Positions 1 through 11,811 of a stretch of 64,000 nucleotides of DNA are shown in pieces. Within the stretch, counting starts at the first letter, position 1. Each line of letters starts with the position of its first letter. A program made the translations under genes and the position numbers. Source of the stretch: Blastocladiella emersonii ATCC 22665 (lineage: Eukaryota; Blastocladiomycota; Blastocladiomycetes; Blastocladiales; Blastocladiaceae); NCBI GenBank assembly GCA_025594325.1, contig JANHCV010000015.1, positions 558,001-622,000 of the forward strand, written 5' to 3'. The notes under the pieces are model-generated. The model made no database searches. It saw only the letters and a program-made list of their open reading frames with translations, and was not told the DNA's origin.

Positions 1-1
1 C

Positions 2-1190
2 ATCTACATGGGTCCGCTGTACCTGCGCATCTACCAGTCGCGCGCCGCCGCCGCCGCCGCCGCGGGCGGCGGGAACACGGGACACATCCGGCGCGCCGCG
101 TCCGATGACCTCCTGACGCGGCTGCCCGCGCAAGCCGAGGCGGCGGCGAAAGAGGGCGGCGACCGCATGGCTAACATCAGCAACATGCCGAGCGGCGTGA
201 TCCAGGACACCAAGACGCTCTCGCACACCGGCGCGCCGCTCACGGGACCGCGGTCCGCGCTCACGGCGGTCCCCGAGTCGAGCGTACCCGACCACCGCGA
301 CGCGGTCGCCGTTGTTCCGCTCCAGTCGTCCGCGTCAGAAGCCGCCGACGAGCCGGCAGCAGGGCGACTCGTGTCGGACTCGGCCTCGCGTGTCTTCTCC
401 TCCACCACCGCGGCCGCGGCAATGGCGCAGCACGACCTCGGCGACACCGGCCGCGTCGTCACGTTCACGGTGCGTGTGCGTCGGCGTCTGCCCTTCGCGC
501 CGCTCCCGCGCGCTGAGGCCGGGTGGCTCGACGCGGCGAACCAGTGGGTCCAGACGCGCGCGCCGAAATGGAGCGCGGGGCTCGGCGCGGCGCTCGACGC
601 GTGGTTCAAGGTCGACCTGTGGTGTGTCGTCGCGGCGGCGACGCACGCGGGCGCGGGCGAGGACGACGAGGCGGTAGGGCCTGACGGCGTGATGCAGGTT
701 CATGCGCACGGGATGAAATGGGTACGTGAGCTGGCGGTGTAGGATCGGACTGGCGGCTCACTCCCGCGCGATCTGGGTGTAGGAATGCTTCTCCCTCGGC
801 GGCCCGCTGTCCGCGTTCGAGGTGTTCCCCGTCGACCCGAAGCTCGTGTCGCGGCGGACCACGAGCGGCTCTGGCAGCCACGGAGCTGCTCTCCCGCTCG
901 CCACCGCCGAAGCCCCTAAGTACGCGACGCAGCGGCGATGCTCGCCCGCCGACCCCGAGCCGCCACCACCCGCACCCGCGCCAACGGACACGAGCCCGTA
1001 CCTTGTCCTGCACGGCAAGGCGTCGCGAACGTGGCTCACGGTCCAGTTCGCGTCGCCCGAACAGCGGAGGCAGTTTGAGGCCGTGTTCCCGCCGCCGAAG
1101 CGGAAGAAGAGCGAGGGCAGCGGCGGCGGCCAGGCTGTGCAGCAGCAGCAGCAGCAGCGACAACGGGCCGAGTTCGAGTCGTTTTTTTAA
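2..1190 (+). CDS. 3' end of an unrecognised gene (partial at left edge)
   Basis: The frame is already open at the window edge with no convincing start, so this is the 3' part of a longer gene. Exon 2..721 is followed by a 61-nt intron 722..782 (GTACGT to GTGTAG) and a terminal exon 783..1190 ending in TAA; about 375 residues are visible. The first part is rich in Ala, Ser and Pro. The segment around the splice junction (HAHGMKW/ECFSLGG) and the stretch YLVLHGKASRTWLTVQF look like folded, beta-rich sequence. The C-terminus has a basic KRKK patch and a short Gln run before a final SFF. I do not recognise the family and assign no function. RRP46 follows on the same strand after 246 bp. Confidence 0.6.
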
Positions 1191-1407
1191 GTGCCGGGGC
1201 GGGAATGTACACTTGGCTAGACGATACTTGCGTGTGAGAGGGTTCGCGCGTAAGGGAGGAGGAGAGAGACGCGTCGCGAAAACACGTGGGCCAGACGCGT
1301 GGAGACGGGTCCGAGTGCCCGCACGTGACGCGAAAAAGCAGACGGCTGCTCGTCGCGCTCGCGACTTCGCGGCCTTCCCCTAGCGTTGACCCTAGCGACA
1401 CGTATCT

Positions 1408-1436
1408 TGCAACGCATCGACTCTGTGCAACGAATC
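1408..1436 (+). promoter_or_regulatory. Tandem TGCAAC-N-CATC-like start-proximal motif before RRP46
   Basis: TGCAACGCATC at 1408-1418 and TGCAACGAATC at 1426-1436; the second copy directly abuts the RRP46 start codon. The same or a near-identical element precedes FEN1, UCH37 and the last gene of the window, suggesting an initiator or leader element. The function is inferred only from position and recurrence. Confidence 0.4.
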
Positions 1437-2310
1437 ATGTCAGACATGGACTATGAAATCACGCGGCCCGACGGCCGCACGAACGGGATGCTCCGCGAGA
1501 TGAACTGCAGTCGAGTATGCCGTTGCTCCCATTGCGAGTGATCCACCGCAACAATCGCTGATGCGAGAGACCTTCTAGGGTCTCCTGCACCGCGCCGACG
1601 GGTCCGCGCAGTTCTCCGCGCACAAGACGTCGGTGCTGTGCGGCGTGTACGGGCCGACCGAGGTCAAGCTGCGCGACGAGGAGCTCGACCGCGCCACGCT
1701 CGAGGTTGTCTTCAAGCAGAACATTGGCATGGCGGGCCCGCGCGAGCGCGCCATCGAGACCACCGTGCGCAGCACCCTCGAGCCCCTCATCAAGCTCAAC
1801 CTCCACCCGCGCACCCTCATCCAGGTCACGCTCCAGACGGTCCAGGGCGACGGCTCGGTACGCTGGGCCTGCTACTACGCGAGATCGGCTGAGCTCTGAC
1901 CGCTGCTTGTAGCTCCTCGCCGCGGCGTGCAACGCGGCATGTATCGCGCTAATGGACGCCGGCGTCCCGCTGCACTCTGCGTTCGCCGCCGTGTCGCTCG
2001 CCATCACGGACAGCGGCGCCATCCTGTTCGACCCATCGCGGGAAGAGGAGGAGCTGGCGCAGTCGACGCACACGTTCGTGTTCGACGCCGACCTCGAGGG
2101 CGCGTACGCGGTCCACTCGGAGGGATCGTTCACGCAGGAGCAGGTACGCCTTATGCGCTATTTGCCCTCACGCCGTTGTGCTGACTCGATTGTTCGCCCG
2201 CGCAGTTCGAAAAATGCTACGAGAACGCGCGCCTGTCCGCCCGCGTCATCATCGACTATCACCTGAAGGTGATGAAGGCGGCGCCCGCGTCCATGCAGCA
2301 GCAGCAGTAA
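1437..2310 (+). CDS. RRP46: Exosome core subunit RRP46 (EXOSC5), RNase PH fold
   Basis: Four exons: 1437..1514, 1579..1857, 1913..2143 and 2206..2310, all joined in phase 0, giving 230 residues. The introns are 55-64 nt. The product matches the RRP46 ring subunit of the RNA exosome, which processes and degrades RNA in nucleus and cytoplasm. Family landmarks are the N-terminal RADGSAQF block followed by TSVLCGVYGPTEVK, the central LHPRTLIQVTLQTVQGDGS block, the LLAAACNAACIALMDAGVP helix, and an ITDSGAILFDP strand. Length fits the family (about 220-250 aa). The eukaryotic ring subunits are normally catalytically inert, so a structural role is expected. The C-terminus ends in four Gln. It is convergent with the WDR60-like gene, with stops 47 bp apart. 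Confidence 0.93.
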
Positions 2311-2357
2311 CCTCTCGCACTCGCGTACAGACAGAATACACACGAAACGTTTTCCAA

Positions 2358-4512
2358 TCAATGCGGAAGACTACACACGCTGACGGGCTCCCCGCCGCCG
2401 CCGCTGCTTCGGCTGACGAGCAACCGCGACGCGGCCGTGCTCAGCGCGACCACGACTGTCGCCAACTTCTTGCTGCTCCCGCCCTTGGCCAACGACGGCG
2501 GCGGCAGATCCGTCTCCTCGACCACGTCCAGGTCCATGGTCTTGGCGCTCACGGTCCACGTCACCAGCTTCGCGCTCGTGACCGCGACCATCCTCGGGCT
2601 CGGCACCTTGGCCGCGCCGACCGCGAGCACCGGCGCGCGCGCGACCCACCACACGGCGAGCGGGGTCGACCGGTCGACGGCGAACAGCGCGACGTGGCCC
2701 GACGCGCACCCGACCGCGAACCGGCGCACTCCCACCCCGCCAAACTCGACCCACGCCATGCACGTTACCTGCACGTCGCTCCCGAGCTCGTAGTGGTCGC
2801 GCGCCTCGCGCGTACCCCCAAGCGGGCCGCCCGCGCGCACGATCCCGCGGCTCTCGCGCGCGCCCGTCCACGCGAGCACCGCGCCCGTCGCGGGGTCGAG
2901 CAGCGTCACGGGGACCGCGGTCGCGCGGACGAGCGCCGCGGGGACGTGTGGCGGGCGCCACACGAGCCGGGTCGCCGCGCCCCACACGAGTTCGAGCGGC
3001 GGGCCTGCCGTTGCCGCCCCCGGCGCCGCGGCATGTTCCCGCCGCGGAACCAGCGTCCATGTGATCATCCACCCCTGCTCGTCGACCGACAGCACCGTGT
3101 TGTCGAAGACGTGCACCGCGACGACGGCCGACTTGTGCCCGGACTCGAGCTCGTAGTGCAGCGTGAACGCGGCCGGGTCCGCGAACGCCTCGTCGGCGGC
3201 GCGCGAGAGCGTCATGAAGCTGCCCCACACCGGGTCGCGCGAGCGCGTGCGTGTGTCCCAGCAGTACACGACGCCGTCGTCGGTGCCCGCGAATGCGAGG
3301 GAGCGTGCTCCCGCGTGCGGCGCGAAGGTAAAGGTCGTCACCCGGCCCCAGCACGCGAGCACGGTTTGTGGGGAGTCGAGTTGGCGGAGCGGCGAGAGGT
3401 GGATGATCGAGCGTGCGGGTGTGGTGGGGGTGGAAGGTTGTACGAACACGAGCGCGGCGAGGTGTGGTGACCAGGCCGAGGTCACGATGGTCGCGAGTTG
3501 GTGTTCTGCGGGCGGGCAGGGCGATCAGTCAAGGGTCGCGAGGATGAGAGAGGAATCGTACCTGGCGGGACGGGGCACTGGTGGAGGACGTGCAGCCCGC
3601 TCGACACGTCCTGCACCTCGTCCTGGATGTCGTCCTCGGTCGCCTTGAGGAGCGTCTCGAAGACCTATCCGGTTGCGATCGTCAGTGGCTGGGCGCTTCG
3701 GTGAGCGAAGCGGCACGTACATCGGTCGCCTGCGTCACGAACCGCGCGAGCTTGGGCGTCCAGTCGACGGCCGCGTCCTTTTTCTTCTTGTCGCCCTTCT
3801 TCCGCTTCTTGTCGCCCCCACCCGCCAGGTTAGTCTGCGACCCGGCGAGGTTCAGTGTGGAGCCCGACCCCTTGGCGAGCGCCGCCGCCGGCGCCATCAT
3901 GACCGTGTCGTCGGGACACTGCACCTGGGTCTCGGTCATCTCGATGTCGTCGGTCTGCGCCGTGGACTCGACAAGGTCGAACCCAGTCTGCGTCTCCTGC
4001 TGCACAAACCGTGGACTCGTCGCGTTGCTCACCGACGACAGCAGCGCGAGCTCGTACGCGGACTTGGGGTTTAGGTTGAACAGGTCGAACGACACGGATT
4101 CGAGGGTCACGAGCTTGCGGATCATCTAGGAGAGGCGCTAGCGGTTGGTCGCGGTGGATGACGGATGAGTGCGGCGGTTGGAGCGTACGCTGACGCGGTA
4201 GCTTTCGACGGGTTTCGGCGCCGGCTTCGTTGCGACGGACCGCCCAAAGCCGGCGGGTGGGCGGACGGGCGCGCCGCCGACGAGGCCGCCCACGGCCCCG
4301 CCGCTCTTCGCTGGCAATGCAGCGGACCCTGGTCGCGCGGACACTGGTCGGTCCAGGGGGAACGACGGCTGCACCACGGCGACGACGGGCTTCTCGGGCT
4401 CGAGGTCGGCGTCCCGCGTATTGTCGTGGGTCTCGACCACCTCGCTGTCGCCCTCGTACTCCTCAAAGTCGTCGTCTTCATAGTCATCAAAGTCGTCCGA
4501 GTAGTCGGACAT
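2358..4512 (-). CDS. DYNC2I1: WDR60-like dynein-2 intermediate chain (DYNC2I1/FAP163 type)
   Basis: Four exons on the minus strand: 4512..4189, 4125..3721, 3664..3562 and 3505..2358, 659 residues. The N-terminus is an acidic Asp/Glu/Tyr block (YSDDFDDYEDDDFEEYEGD), as in WDR60. Exon 2 carries the segment ESVSFDLFNLNPKSAYEL and then TETQVQCPDD, which resembles the light-chain-binding region of WDR60. The last exon is a divergent WD40 beta-propeller (for example FAGTDDGVVYCWDTRT). WDR60 is an intermediate chain of cytoplasmic dynein-2, the retrograde intraflagellar transport motor, so it implies a flagellated life stage. It is shorter than animal WDR60 (about 1,060 aa), mainly through a shorter N-terminal region. 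It diverges from the ZGRF1 helicase gene across 211 bp. Confidence 0.8.
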
Positions 4513-4723
4513 GGTCACGATGCATCGAGTGGGGTGCTTGCAGGCGGGCCGGGAAGAGCCCGGTGAAAGCGGGCGAGGCGCGTCGCGAAACGCGTCTCGG
4601 ATCGGCTGCGTGACGGCGCACCTGACCGCGCTGGGAGTCAGAGTCGGTCTCTGTCTCGCGGGGCTCATCGCCCCTCCCTCCATCACCCCTCCGCCGCCCA
4701 TGCGATGATGTCCATGTAACTCG
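4513..4723. promoter_or_regulatory. Compact divergent promoter between WDR60-like and ZGRF1 genes
   Basis: Only 211 bp separate the two start codons, so both promoters must lie here or extend into the genes. No TATA box is apparent. GATGCATC lies just upstream of the WDR60-like start on its strand. Confidence 0.4.
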
Positions 4724-7700
4724 ATGCAATCATTCAAAGTCCAGTACCGCCTCACGACCCGCAAGCAGGCCCCGTACAAGGACGGCGTGCTGCGGTGGTC
4801 GCCCGACACTCGCATCGTACGCTGCGCTGACAGCTCATGCGACCCGCTGCAACCGGACTGAATGAGCGCTCTGGGGCATATCTAGGCCGAGGTGGTTGAC
4901 CTGCAGAACAAACGCATTGAGACGTACAACCGACATGCGTCCCGGTCCGCTCGCGAGGCGCCGATTGACGCTTCCAATGATCGCCTAGCATCCCCGATGT
5001 CACGCAGGACCGGCTCCTCGTACCCATGGGCGAGTTCTCGACGCGCGTCTACCACATCATGCTCGACGGCGCACAGAACGCGGCGGCGCAGGTCGAGCTG
5101 AACTGCGCTGCCGCGCGGGCGCACGCCAACGGCGCGGCGCGGTCGGTCCAGCAGCCGCCGCGGCCACCACAACCGCCGCCTCCGCAACAACAGCAGTTCC
5201 AGCAGTATCAACCGCAACCGCCTCAACATCAACCACCACCACCACCACCACCACCACCCGCTCAGCAGCACCCGCCGATGCAGCAGTACACGCACCCACC
5301 ACAGCCGATGCAGCAATACGGGCACTCTCCACCGATGCAGCAGCAGCAGCAACAGCAGAACGGCCAGTTCCACCACCCGAACCCGTTCCCGCCTCCGGCT
5401 CATCCGCCGCATCCCCACCACCAACCGCAGCCGCAGCGCGCTCAGTACGGTGGACCGCCGCCGCCGCCGCAGCAGCAGCAGCAGCAGAACGCGTTCTTCC
5501 ACCTGCACCCGCCCGTCTTCTCACCGCCGCCAGGGCAGTTCGGCGCCCCGCATCCCCCGGCGTACACGCCGCCGCAACCACCACCGTACCAGCCGCCGAC
5601 GCCCGCGCCCACCTTCGCGCCCACCTACACGCCGCCCGCTGCCGCTCCTGCACCTGCGCCGGCTGCCGCGCCGAAACCCGCCAACTCGGCGCACCGCGTC
5701 GGGCTGCGGAAACGGCCGGGTTCCTCGAGCGGTTCGGTACGCTGTTCTCCCCGTCACCGAGCTACGGACGCATGCTGACCCGAGTCCAACCTGTAGCTCC
5801 AACTCAAACGCGCACGATCCGGCTCCGCGGCACTCCCCTCCGCCTCTGCGCCCGCCGCCGCCCCCGACAAGTTCACGCCGGGCAGGTACACTGTCATGTG
5901 GACCGCGCAGAAGCAGAAGAAGCACAAGACGTGGAGCGACGGCTTCTGCGTCATGCACGGTAACGGCAAGCTCGTGCTGTATAGCGAGCCCGGGAAGCAG
6001 GAGGGTCGGTACGGCGTACCCGTCTTCTCGAGCAAGCAGGTGTCGCGTGGACTGACTCCTGTCTATCCCATGTAGCGCTTTTCAGAAGAAGCAGCCTGAG
6101 ATCGGCCAGGAGATCGACTTTGACAAGCACATTGTGCAGATCCTGGAGTTTGCGCCCGACGAGGGCACCAACCTACCTCTCGCTGCGTCCGCGTCGATTC
6201 CCGCGACTGCACCACCCGGGTTCGCTGCGCCGCCGTTCGCTGCGGCCGCGTTCCCTCCACCTTCGGGACCCGCACCAGCACCCGCTGCTCCCGCGCCCGC
6301 GCCCGCGCCCGTGAACCGCAATACCTTCCAGTCGCCAATGCAGGCCGCTCGGGCCGCCGATCCGCCGGCCCCGCCATCCGCAGCAGCCGCACCGCCTGCA
6401 CCTCGGCCGGCCTCGTTCAAACCGCCCATGGCGACGCCGCGCCCGCCCGCGCAGGTGCCGTCGCCCGCGTTGAGCCACACCGCGTCGCCCGAACTGCCGC
6501 TCCCCACGGGCTTCGTCGCCGCGAGCTCCATCTCGCCGCAGATGCACCGGGGCGCTGTCGCTCCATCTGCGGGCGCGGAGGGCCCCGACGACATGGCTGC
6601 GTTTGCGCAGATGGCCGCGCATCCTGGTTCGGGTTCCGAGGTGCAGACCGGTACGCGTCCTTCAACGACTCGATCGTCGCGCTGCCCATTCACACTTTCC
6701 CGGATGTAGGACCGCTGCATCAACCACGCGCCTCGAGTCCGTCTGGTCCCGCGCCGCTCGCCGCGGCGAACCAGCAGCGCCAGTCGTTCGCGCCGCCGGT
6801 GCGGCAACCTGTGCCCGCGGGCGCCGCCGTGCCAACACCGCGGCAACCTGCACCCGCGAGCTCCACCTCGTCCGCGGCGAACCGGCAGAAGCCGCTCGTG
6901 ACGTTCAACCCGCGCGCGCTCAAGTTCCGCGCCATCAAGTTCCCGCCGCAGCGCAGCATGCGGCTGCCGGACACGTTCCCGTCGGTGCAGCAGTACAAGA
7001 CGCTGTTCACGTCGGCGCTGTACGAGGGCGTGCAGGTGCAGGTGACAGGCGCGGCCAACGTGTACCACGAGAAGCTGCAGCGGCTGACGCGCGGCGGCAA
7101 GCAGCCCGTCGCCGACGACACGCTCCGCGCGGGGATGCGCAGCGAGGGGCTCGACATGTTCGTCGGGTGCACCTTCTCGCGGCCGTACGGGTCGCTCGGC
7201 CTCCTCGTCCACGAGCGGCTCAACTCGTCGTTCACCAAGGAGGACCTCTGGGTCGTCTCGGCCACGCCCGAGTTTGCCAACGCGCACTTTCTCCGGTCCA
7301 CGTTCTTCGGGTCGTCGGCGAATATGGTCGAGGTGTCGCCGCTCGGCCACTTCAAGCCCGACCCCAGCACCCACTACTACGCGATCCGCCTGTTCAACTG
7401 CCGCGAGCTCGCCCTCGCCGCCGTCATCGAGAGCAACATCCAGGAGATCCCGCTCATGCCCCTGCTCCTCAACTACCCCAAGTTCTCGGCGGCGACGGCG
7501 GCGACCGAGTCGCCCGCGGCGCCGTTCGCGCCGATCGGGCCGGCGCAGCTCTGGGCGCTCGTCGAGGCCACGGTCGCTGAGTTCGGGCTCAACCCCGGCC
7601 AGGCGACGGTGCTGCGGCAGTGGTCCGAGAACCTGCGCACGCGCGAGACGTCGGTCACGCTGACGCAGGGCGTGTTCGGGTCCGGCAAGTCGCACCTCGT

Positions 7701-10242
7701 CAAGACCATGGTCATCTTCTTCCACCGCGCGCTGGCGCTGCTCGGTGCCGCGTCGCGCGAGCCGCTGCCGGCCGACCTGCGCCTGCTCGTCGCGAGCGGG
7801 ACCAACGTCGCGACGGACCGGATTCTCGAGTCGCTCCTCACGGCCGGGTTCGACGAGTTTGTCCGCGTCGGCAGTGTCAAGCGCATCTCGAAGAAGGTGC
7901 TCCCGCACACGGCGGCGAACAAAAACCAGGACGACCTGCGCGACCTGCGCGAGCAGCTGGCGCGGGCGACGGACGAGCAGGAGCGGTCGTTCCTGCAGAC
8001 GGCGATTGACCGGATCGGCGCCAACCAGCTGGGCGCGGCGCGCGTGGTCGGCGTGACGTGCACGTCGACGCTGCTCGACTGCATGGACTACGAGCGGTTC
8101 GCCCTGGTGATCCTCGACGAGTGCTCGCAGCTGACCGAACCCGCGTCGCTGCTCCCGCTGCGGTTCGGCGCAAAGCACCTCGTGTGCGTCGGCGACCCGA
8201 AGCAGCTGCCGCCGACCATCGAGTCGAAAGCCGCGCACGGCGACCACCTCGAGAAGACGCTGTTCGAGCGGCTCGAGCGCGTCGGGTGCCCCGTCGCCCG
8301 CCTCCACGCGCAGTACCGGTGCCACCCGCAGATCTCGCGCATCTCGAACGCGCTGTTCTACGAGCACGCGCTCGTCGACGGCGACGCGGTGGCGCAGGCT
8401 GCCGGCGGGCTGGGCGGCCTCCCGCCCGTCGTGTTCGTCGATGTCGCCAACGGGCAGGAGCAGATCTCGCGGCGGTCGCCGTTCAACACGGCCGAGGCGC
8501 GCGAGCTCGTGCACCTGTACAACGTGCTGACGTCGCGGCACACGCACGGGCTCGGCGGGTCGACGGGCGCCAGTGGGTTCACGATCCCCGCCGAGGACGT
8601 CGGCATCATCACGCCGTACCGGTCGCAGGTCGAGCACATCCTGTCGCTCCTCTCCAACGGCGGCAGCAGCGGCGCGGGCGACGAGGAATCCAACTCGCGC
8701 ATCAAGTCGCTCGTGTCGACGGTCGACGCGTTCCAGGGCCAGGAGAAGCGCATCGTGCTCGTGTCGTGCGTGCGCACCGCCAAAATGGGCTTCTCGGACG
8801 ACGCGCGCCGCCTCAACGTGCTCCTCACCCGCGCACGCCAGCATATCGTGATTTTCGGGAACGCGGCGCTCCTCCGCGCCAACCCGCTGTGGTCCCGCGT
8901 CCTCCCGTTCTGCACCGTCGTCGGTGCCCAGGATATGCGCGCGCTCGTCCGCGGGATCGTCCCGCCGCCGCCCGAGCTCGCGCGCACGTCGTCGTCCAGC
9001 TCGTCCGATTTCGACGGCGAGGACTGGCGCATGGACGAGCCGCTGCCGCCGCCCTCGCCGCCGCACGGGTTCGCGGACGCACAGCACGATGCGCAGATCG
9101 ACGACTGGCCGCCGCCGTCACCATCGCCCGAGCCCGTGTCGCCGCCGCGTTCTGCGGTTACGGCCCCACCTCGCGTGGAACAAGCGCCTGCTCCAGTATC
9201 GCGACCACCACCCGCGCCGCAGCCGCCTCAACCGCCCGCTCCCCGCGCAACTGCACCAGCGCCAGCCCCCGCTCGCCCGGCCTCACCCTCCCGCCGCGCC
9301 CTTCCGGGTACCGTCCTCCCCGCGCGTCCGCCGCCCTCGGCCCCCTCCACCACGTCGAAGTTGTCGACGGCGCCGCGTGTCAGCTCGAGTCTGCGCGGCC
9401 GCATGTTCATGCCTTCAGACTCGGACTCGGACGAGGGCGAGGGCGAGGGCGAGGGCGAGACCGAGCCGCCCCGTCCGCCGCCGGTCCCACCGCCGCAGCT
9501 ACACCCGCCGCAGCCCCACCCGCCGCAGCCCCACCCGCCCAACATCACGAACCTCGGGATCGCCAGCAGCCTCGCGGTCGGGTCGTCCTTGGACGAGGAC
9601 GACGACTGGTGGAGCGCGCTCGCGGCGCCGGCCGTGGCGGGAACGAGTGGTGGTGCGGCATCGGGCGAGACTCTCGCGGCAGTAGCGGATCCGAGCGCGG
9701 CCGAGTCCGATGCGGGAGCGGCGACGTGGAGCGACTCGTTCGCTGCTGCTGCGGCGGCGTCCGAGCCCGTCCCCGTGTCGACTGATCACGGCGCAGCAGG
9801 CGCAGAAGTGGCGACGTGGAGCGACTCGTACTTTGCGGCGGCGGCGCAAGAACCATTTTCCCTTTCGGCAGCAGCAGCGGACGCAGCAGCGGCCGCGCCG
9901 AGCGGAGATGTGGTCTCGGCGGCCCCGGTGCCGGCACCACCGCCCGCGGCGGAGCTCAGCGAGTCGTACTGGGAGGCCATGATGGCGGACGACGACGACC
10001 TGCTGGCGTCGATCGCGGCGCGGCGGGCGGCGGCGGAGGTGCCCGAGGTTCCCACGGTCACCACCGAGGCGCCTGCACCACCACCAGAACCAGCTCCGGT
10101 CGCAGAAGCACCAGCCGCAAGAGCGACGACGGCAGCGGCAGCGGCGCTGCTCGAGGACGACGACGCCGAGTGGGCCGAGTACATGGCGGCGCTCGAGGCC
10201 GAGGCCGAGGAGAAGCGGCGGAAGCAGGGGACGGGAGCCTGA
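4724..10242 (+). CDS. ZGRF1: ZGRF1-type SF1 DNA helicase with two N-terminal DUF2439-like domains
   Basis: Six exons: 4724..4816, 4886..4923, 4989..5736, 5797..6039, 6086..6650 and 6710..10242, 1739 residues. Residues 1-85 form a DUF2439-like domain (FKVQYRLTTRKQAPYKDGVL). A Pro/Gln-rich linker follows, with His-Pro and poly-Gln runs. A second DUF2439-like domain lies near residues 312-400 (YTVMWTAQKQKKHKTWSDGF). After another Pro-rich linker comes an Upf1-like SF1 helicase: Walker A GVFGSGKSHLV near 883, DECSQ near 1030, GDPKQLPP near 1056, DAFQGQE and LNVLLTRARQ near 1262. The C-terminal 450 residues are low complexity (Pro, Ala, Glu/Asp). ZGRF1 promotes D-loop dissociation during homologous recombination; yeast Mte1 keeps only the DUF2439 part. 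The fifth intron donor (GTGTCG) and 46-nt length make the exon 4/5 junction the least certain. An AATAAA follows at 10248. Confidence 0.88.
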
Positions 10243-11811
10243 CCGGAATAAAGCGGATCGATCTAGTGCACACACACGCGGGAGAGCAACCGAGGGAAGG
10301 GGAGAGGTGCGACGCAAAGAGCAACGGGGAGCAGGGGGGAGAAGGATCGGCGGGCGCGGACACGGGCGGGCACGCGGAGCGTGCGTGAGAACGGCACGTT
10401 CGGCGCGGTCACGTGGGGCGTCTCCCAGACGCGTCGGTCGTTTGCTGAAGGCAGCAAGCTGGGGCCCCCGCACCCGCGAGCTCGGGCCCACCTGGCCCTG
10501 GGAGGCAAGTGCGGGAACAAGCAAGCGGGCGAGGGGAGAGGGAAGCAAAAGAGAAAAGAAGAGTGGCGGGCCAGCACCCTGCACGGCACGGCGGCGCGCG
10601 TCTCCTCTCGGCTGCCGCTGCTGCTGCTGGCCACACTCGCCGTGCCGACCACCTCTCGCTCGCACTCGCAGGTGCACGCGCTCCCGTGCCTCCTGCGCCA
10701 CGCCTCCTCTCCCTCGGGCGCCCCGTTTGCGGCCCGCCTCCTGGCCCCCACCCCATCCCCGCCCGCACTCGACCGTTGCCTGCCTGCGCGCCTGCCGCGC
10801 TACTCTTGGATCTCGGACTCTGTCTCTCGTTGTTGCCCGAACCGCACCCGCACCCGCACCCGCGCCACACACATCCGCCCACGCCCGCGGTGTCTCTCGC
10901 TTCGGCTCGCGCGCCACCTCCCACCTCCCACCTCCCACCTCGACCACCGCCCATCGCTGCTGCCGACCACCATCTCATCGTGCACCGCCGCGGTCGTCTC
11001 CACCCCCCACCCATCCCTGCGACCCAACCCTAGATCGGAACCCGCTCGCCCAGCTGGCTCGGCGCGGCGTCTCCTCCTCCCCTCCCCCATCTCGCTCGTG
11101 ATCCTCGCTTGCTCGCCGTTTGCTGCCCATCGCCGCACGGCTCCTCGACCACGCACGCTGCCGAGGTACGCACTCCCTACTCACCTCTCGTCCACCTCCC
11201 CGCGGTTCCACTGTGGCGAAGCCGGCAGCCATGGCCAGCATGGGGCCCGCTCGCTCGCCTGCTCGCTGGTCAACACGGACGGACACGATCTCTTCGGAGA
11301 CACGCGTGTTGACCAGCGGGGAGACGCGTCCCGCTCGCTCCGCAGCGCCGGCGCCGATGCGGCCCCCTCTCCCTCTCCCTCTCCCGCCCTTCCTCTCCCG
11401 CCCGCCCTCGTCGTGATCGCCTCCTCGCCCCCGACGCGTCGCTGTCTCTCGTTGCAGCGACTTTGTCTCGCAGCGTCCACACCGGCCGTCACACCGGGCC
11501 CGCGTGCTGGCCACGGGGACGTCTCCCCCCTCCACCCTCGCGCGCGCTCGAGCGCGTCCCGTGTCGTGTCGCGTCCCCCCCCCCACCCAAGCGGGCAGCT
11601 GAGACGCGACGCGTCGCGCCGCCACGCGTCGCGCCGCCACGCGTCTCTCACGCTCTCTCCCTCGCTGCTCTCTCTCCCTCCTCCCTTCGCTCCCCTCACC
11701 TCACTCAAACCCTGTACAGTGGAAGACGACAACGATTGACTCATGCTCTCCCACCCCGACGCCGCCGCCGTCTCCTGCTGATCTCCTTCCCCCCGCCCAA
11801 GAACCGCCGCC
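10243..11811 (+). other. 1.57-kb intergenic/leader region, pyrimidine-rich
   Basis: I see no convincing gene. A long open frame at 10381..11739 exists, but its composition is what GC-rich, stop-poor DNA gives and it shows no recognisable protein. The right half (about 10880-11810) is strongly C/T-rich, contains repeated CGCCGCCACGCGT units near 11617-11643 and a perfect 13-bp inverted repeat, and probably forms the promoter and 5' leader, perhaps with leader introns, of the poly-Gln gene starting at 11812. Confidence 0.5.
11265..11317 (+). repeat. Perfect 13-bp inverted repeat (potential stable hairpin)
   Basis: GCTGGTCAACACG at 11265-11277 is perfectly complemented by CGTGTTGACCAGC at 11305-11317, leaving a 27-nt loop. 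If transcribed, it would form a GC-rich stem in the long leader of the downstream poly-Gln gene. It could equally be a protein-binding palindrome. Confidence 0.7.

Noticed and set aside
6082-9087. 1001-codon ORF on the minus strand
   Set aside because: Antisense of the ZGRF1 helicase exons. The Arg/Asp/Glu-rich product has no domain, whereas the plus strand shows all helicase motifs.
10381-11739. 452-codon ORF upstream of the poly-Gln gene
   Set aside because: Pyrimidine-rich leader DNA; all frames are similarly open and the product is Ser/Arg/Pro low complexity without a domain.
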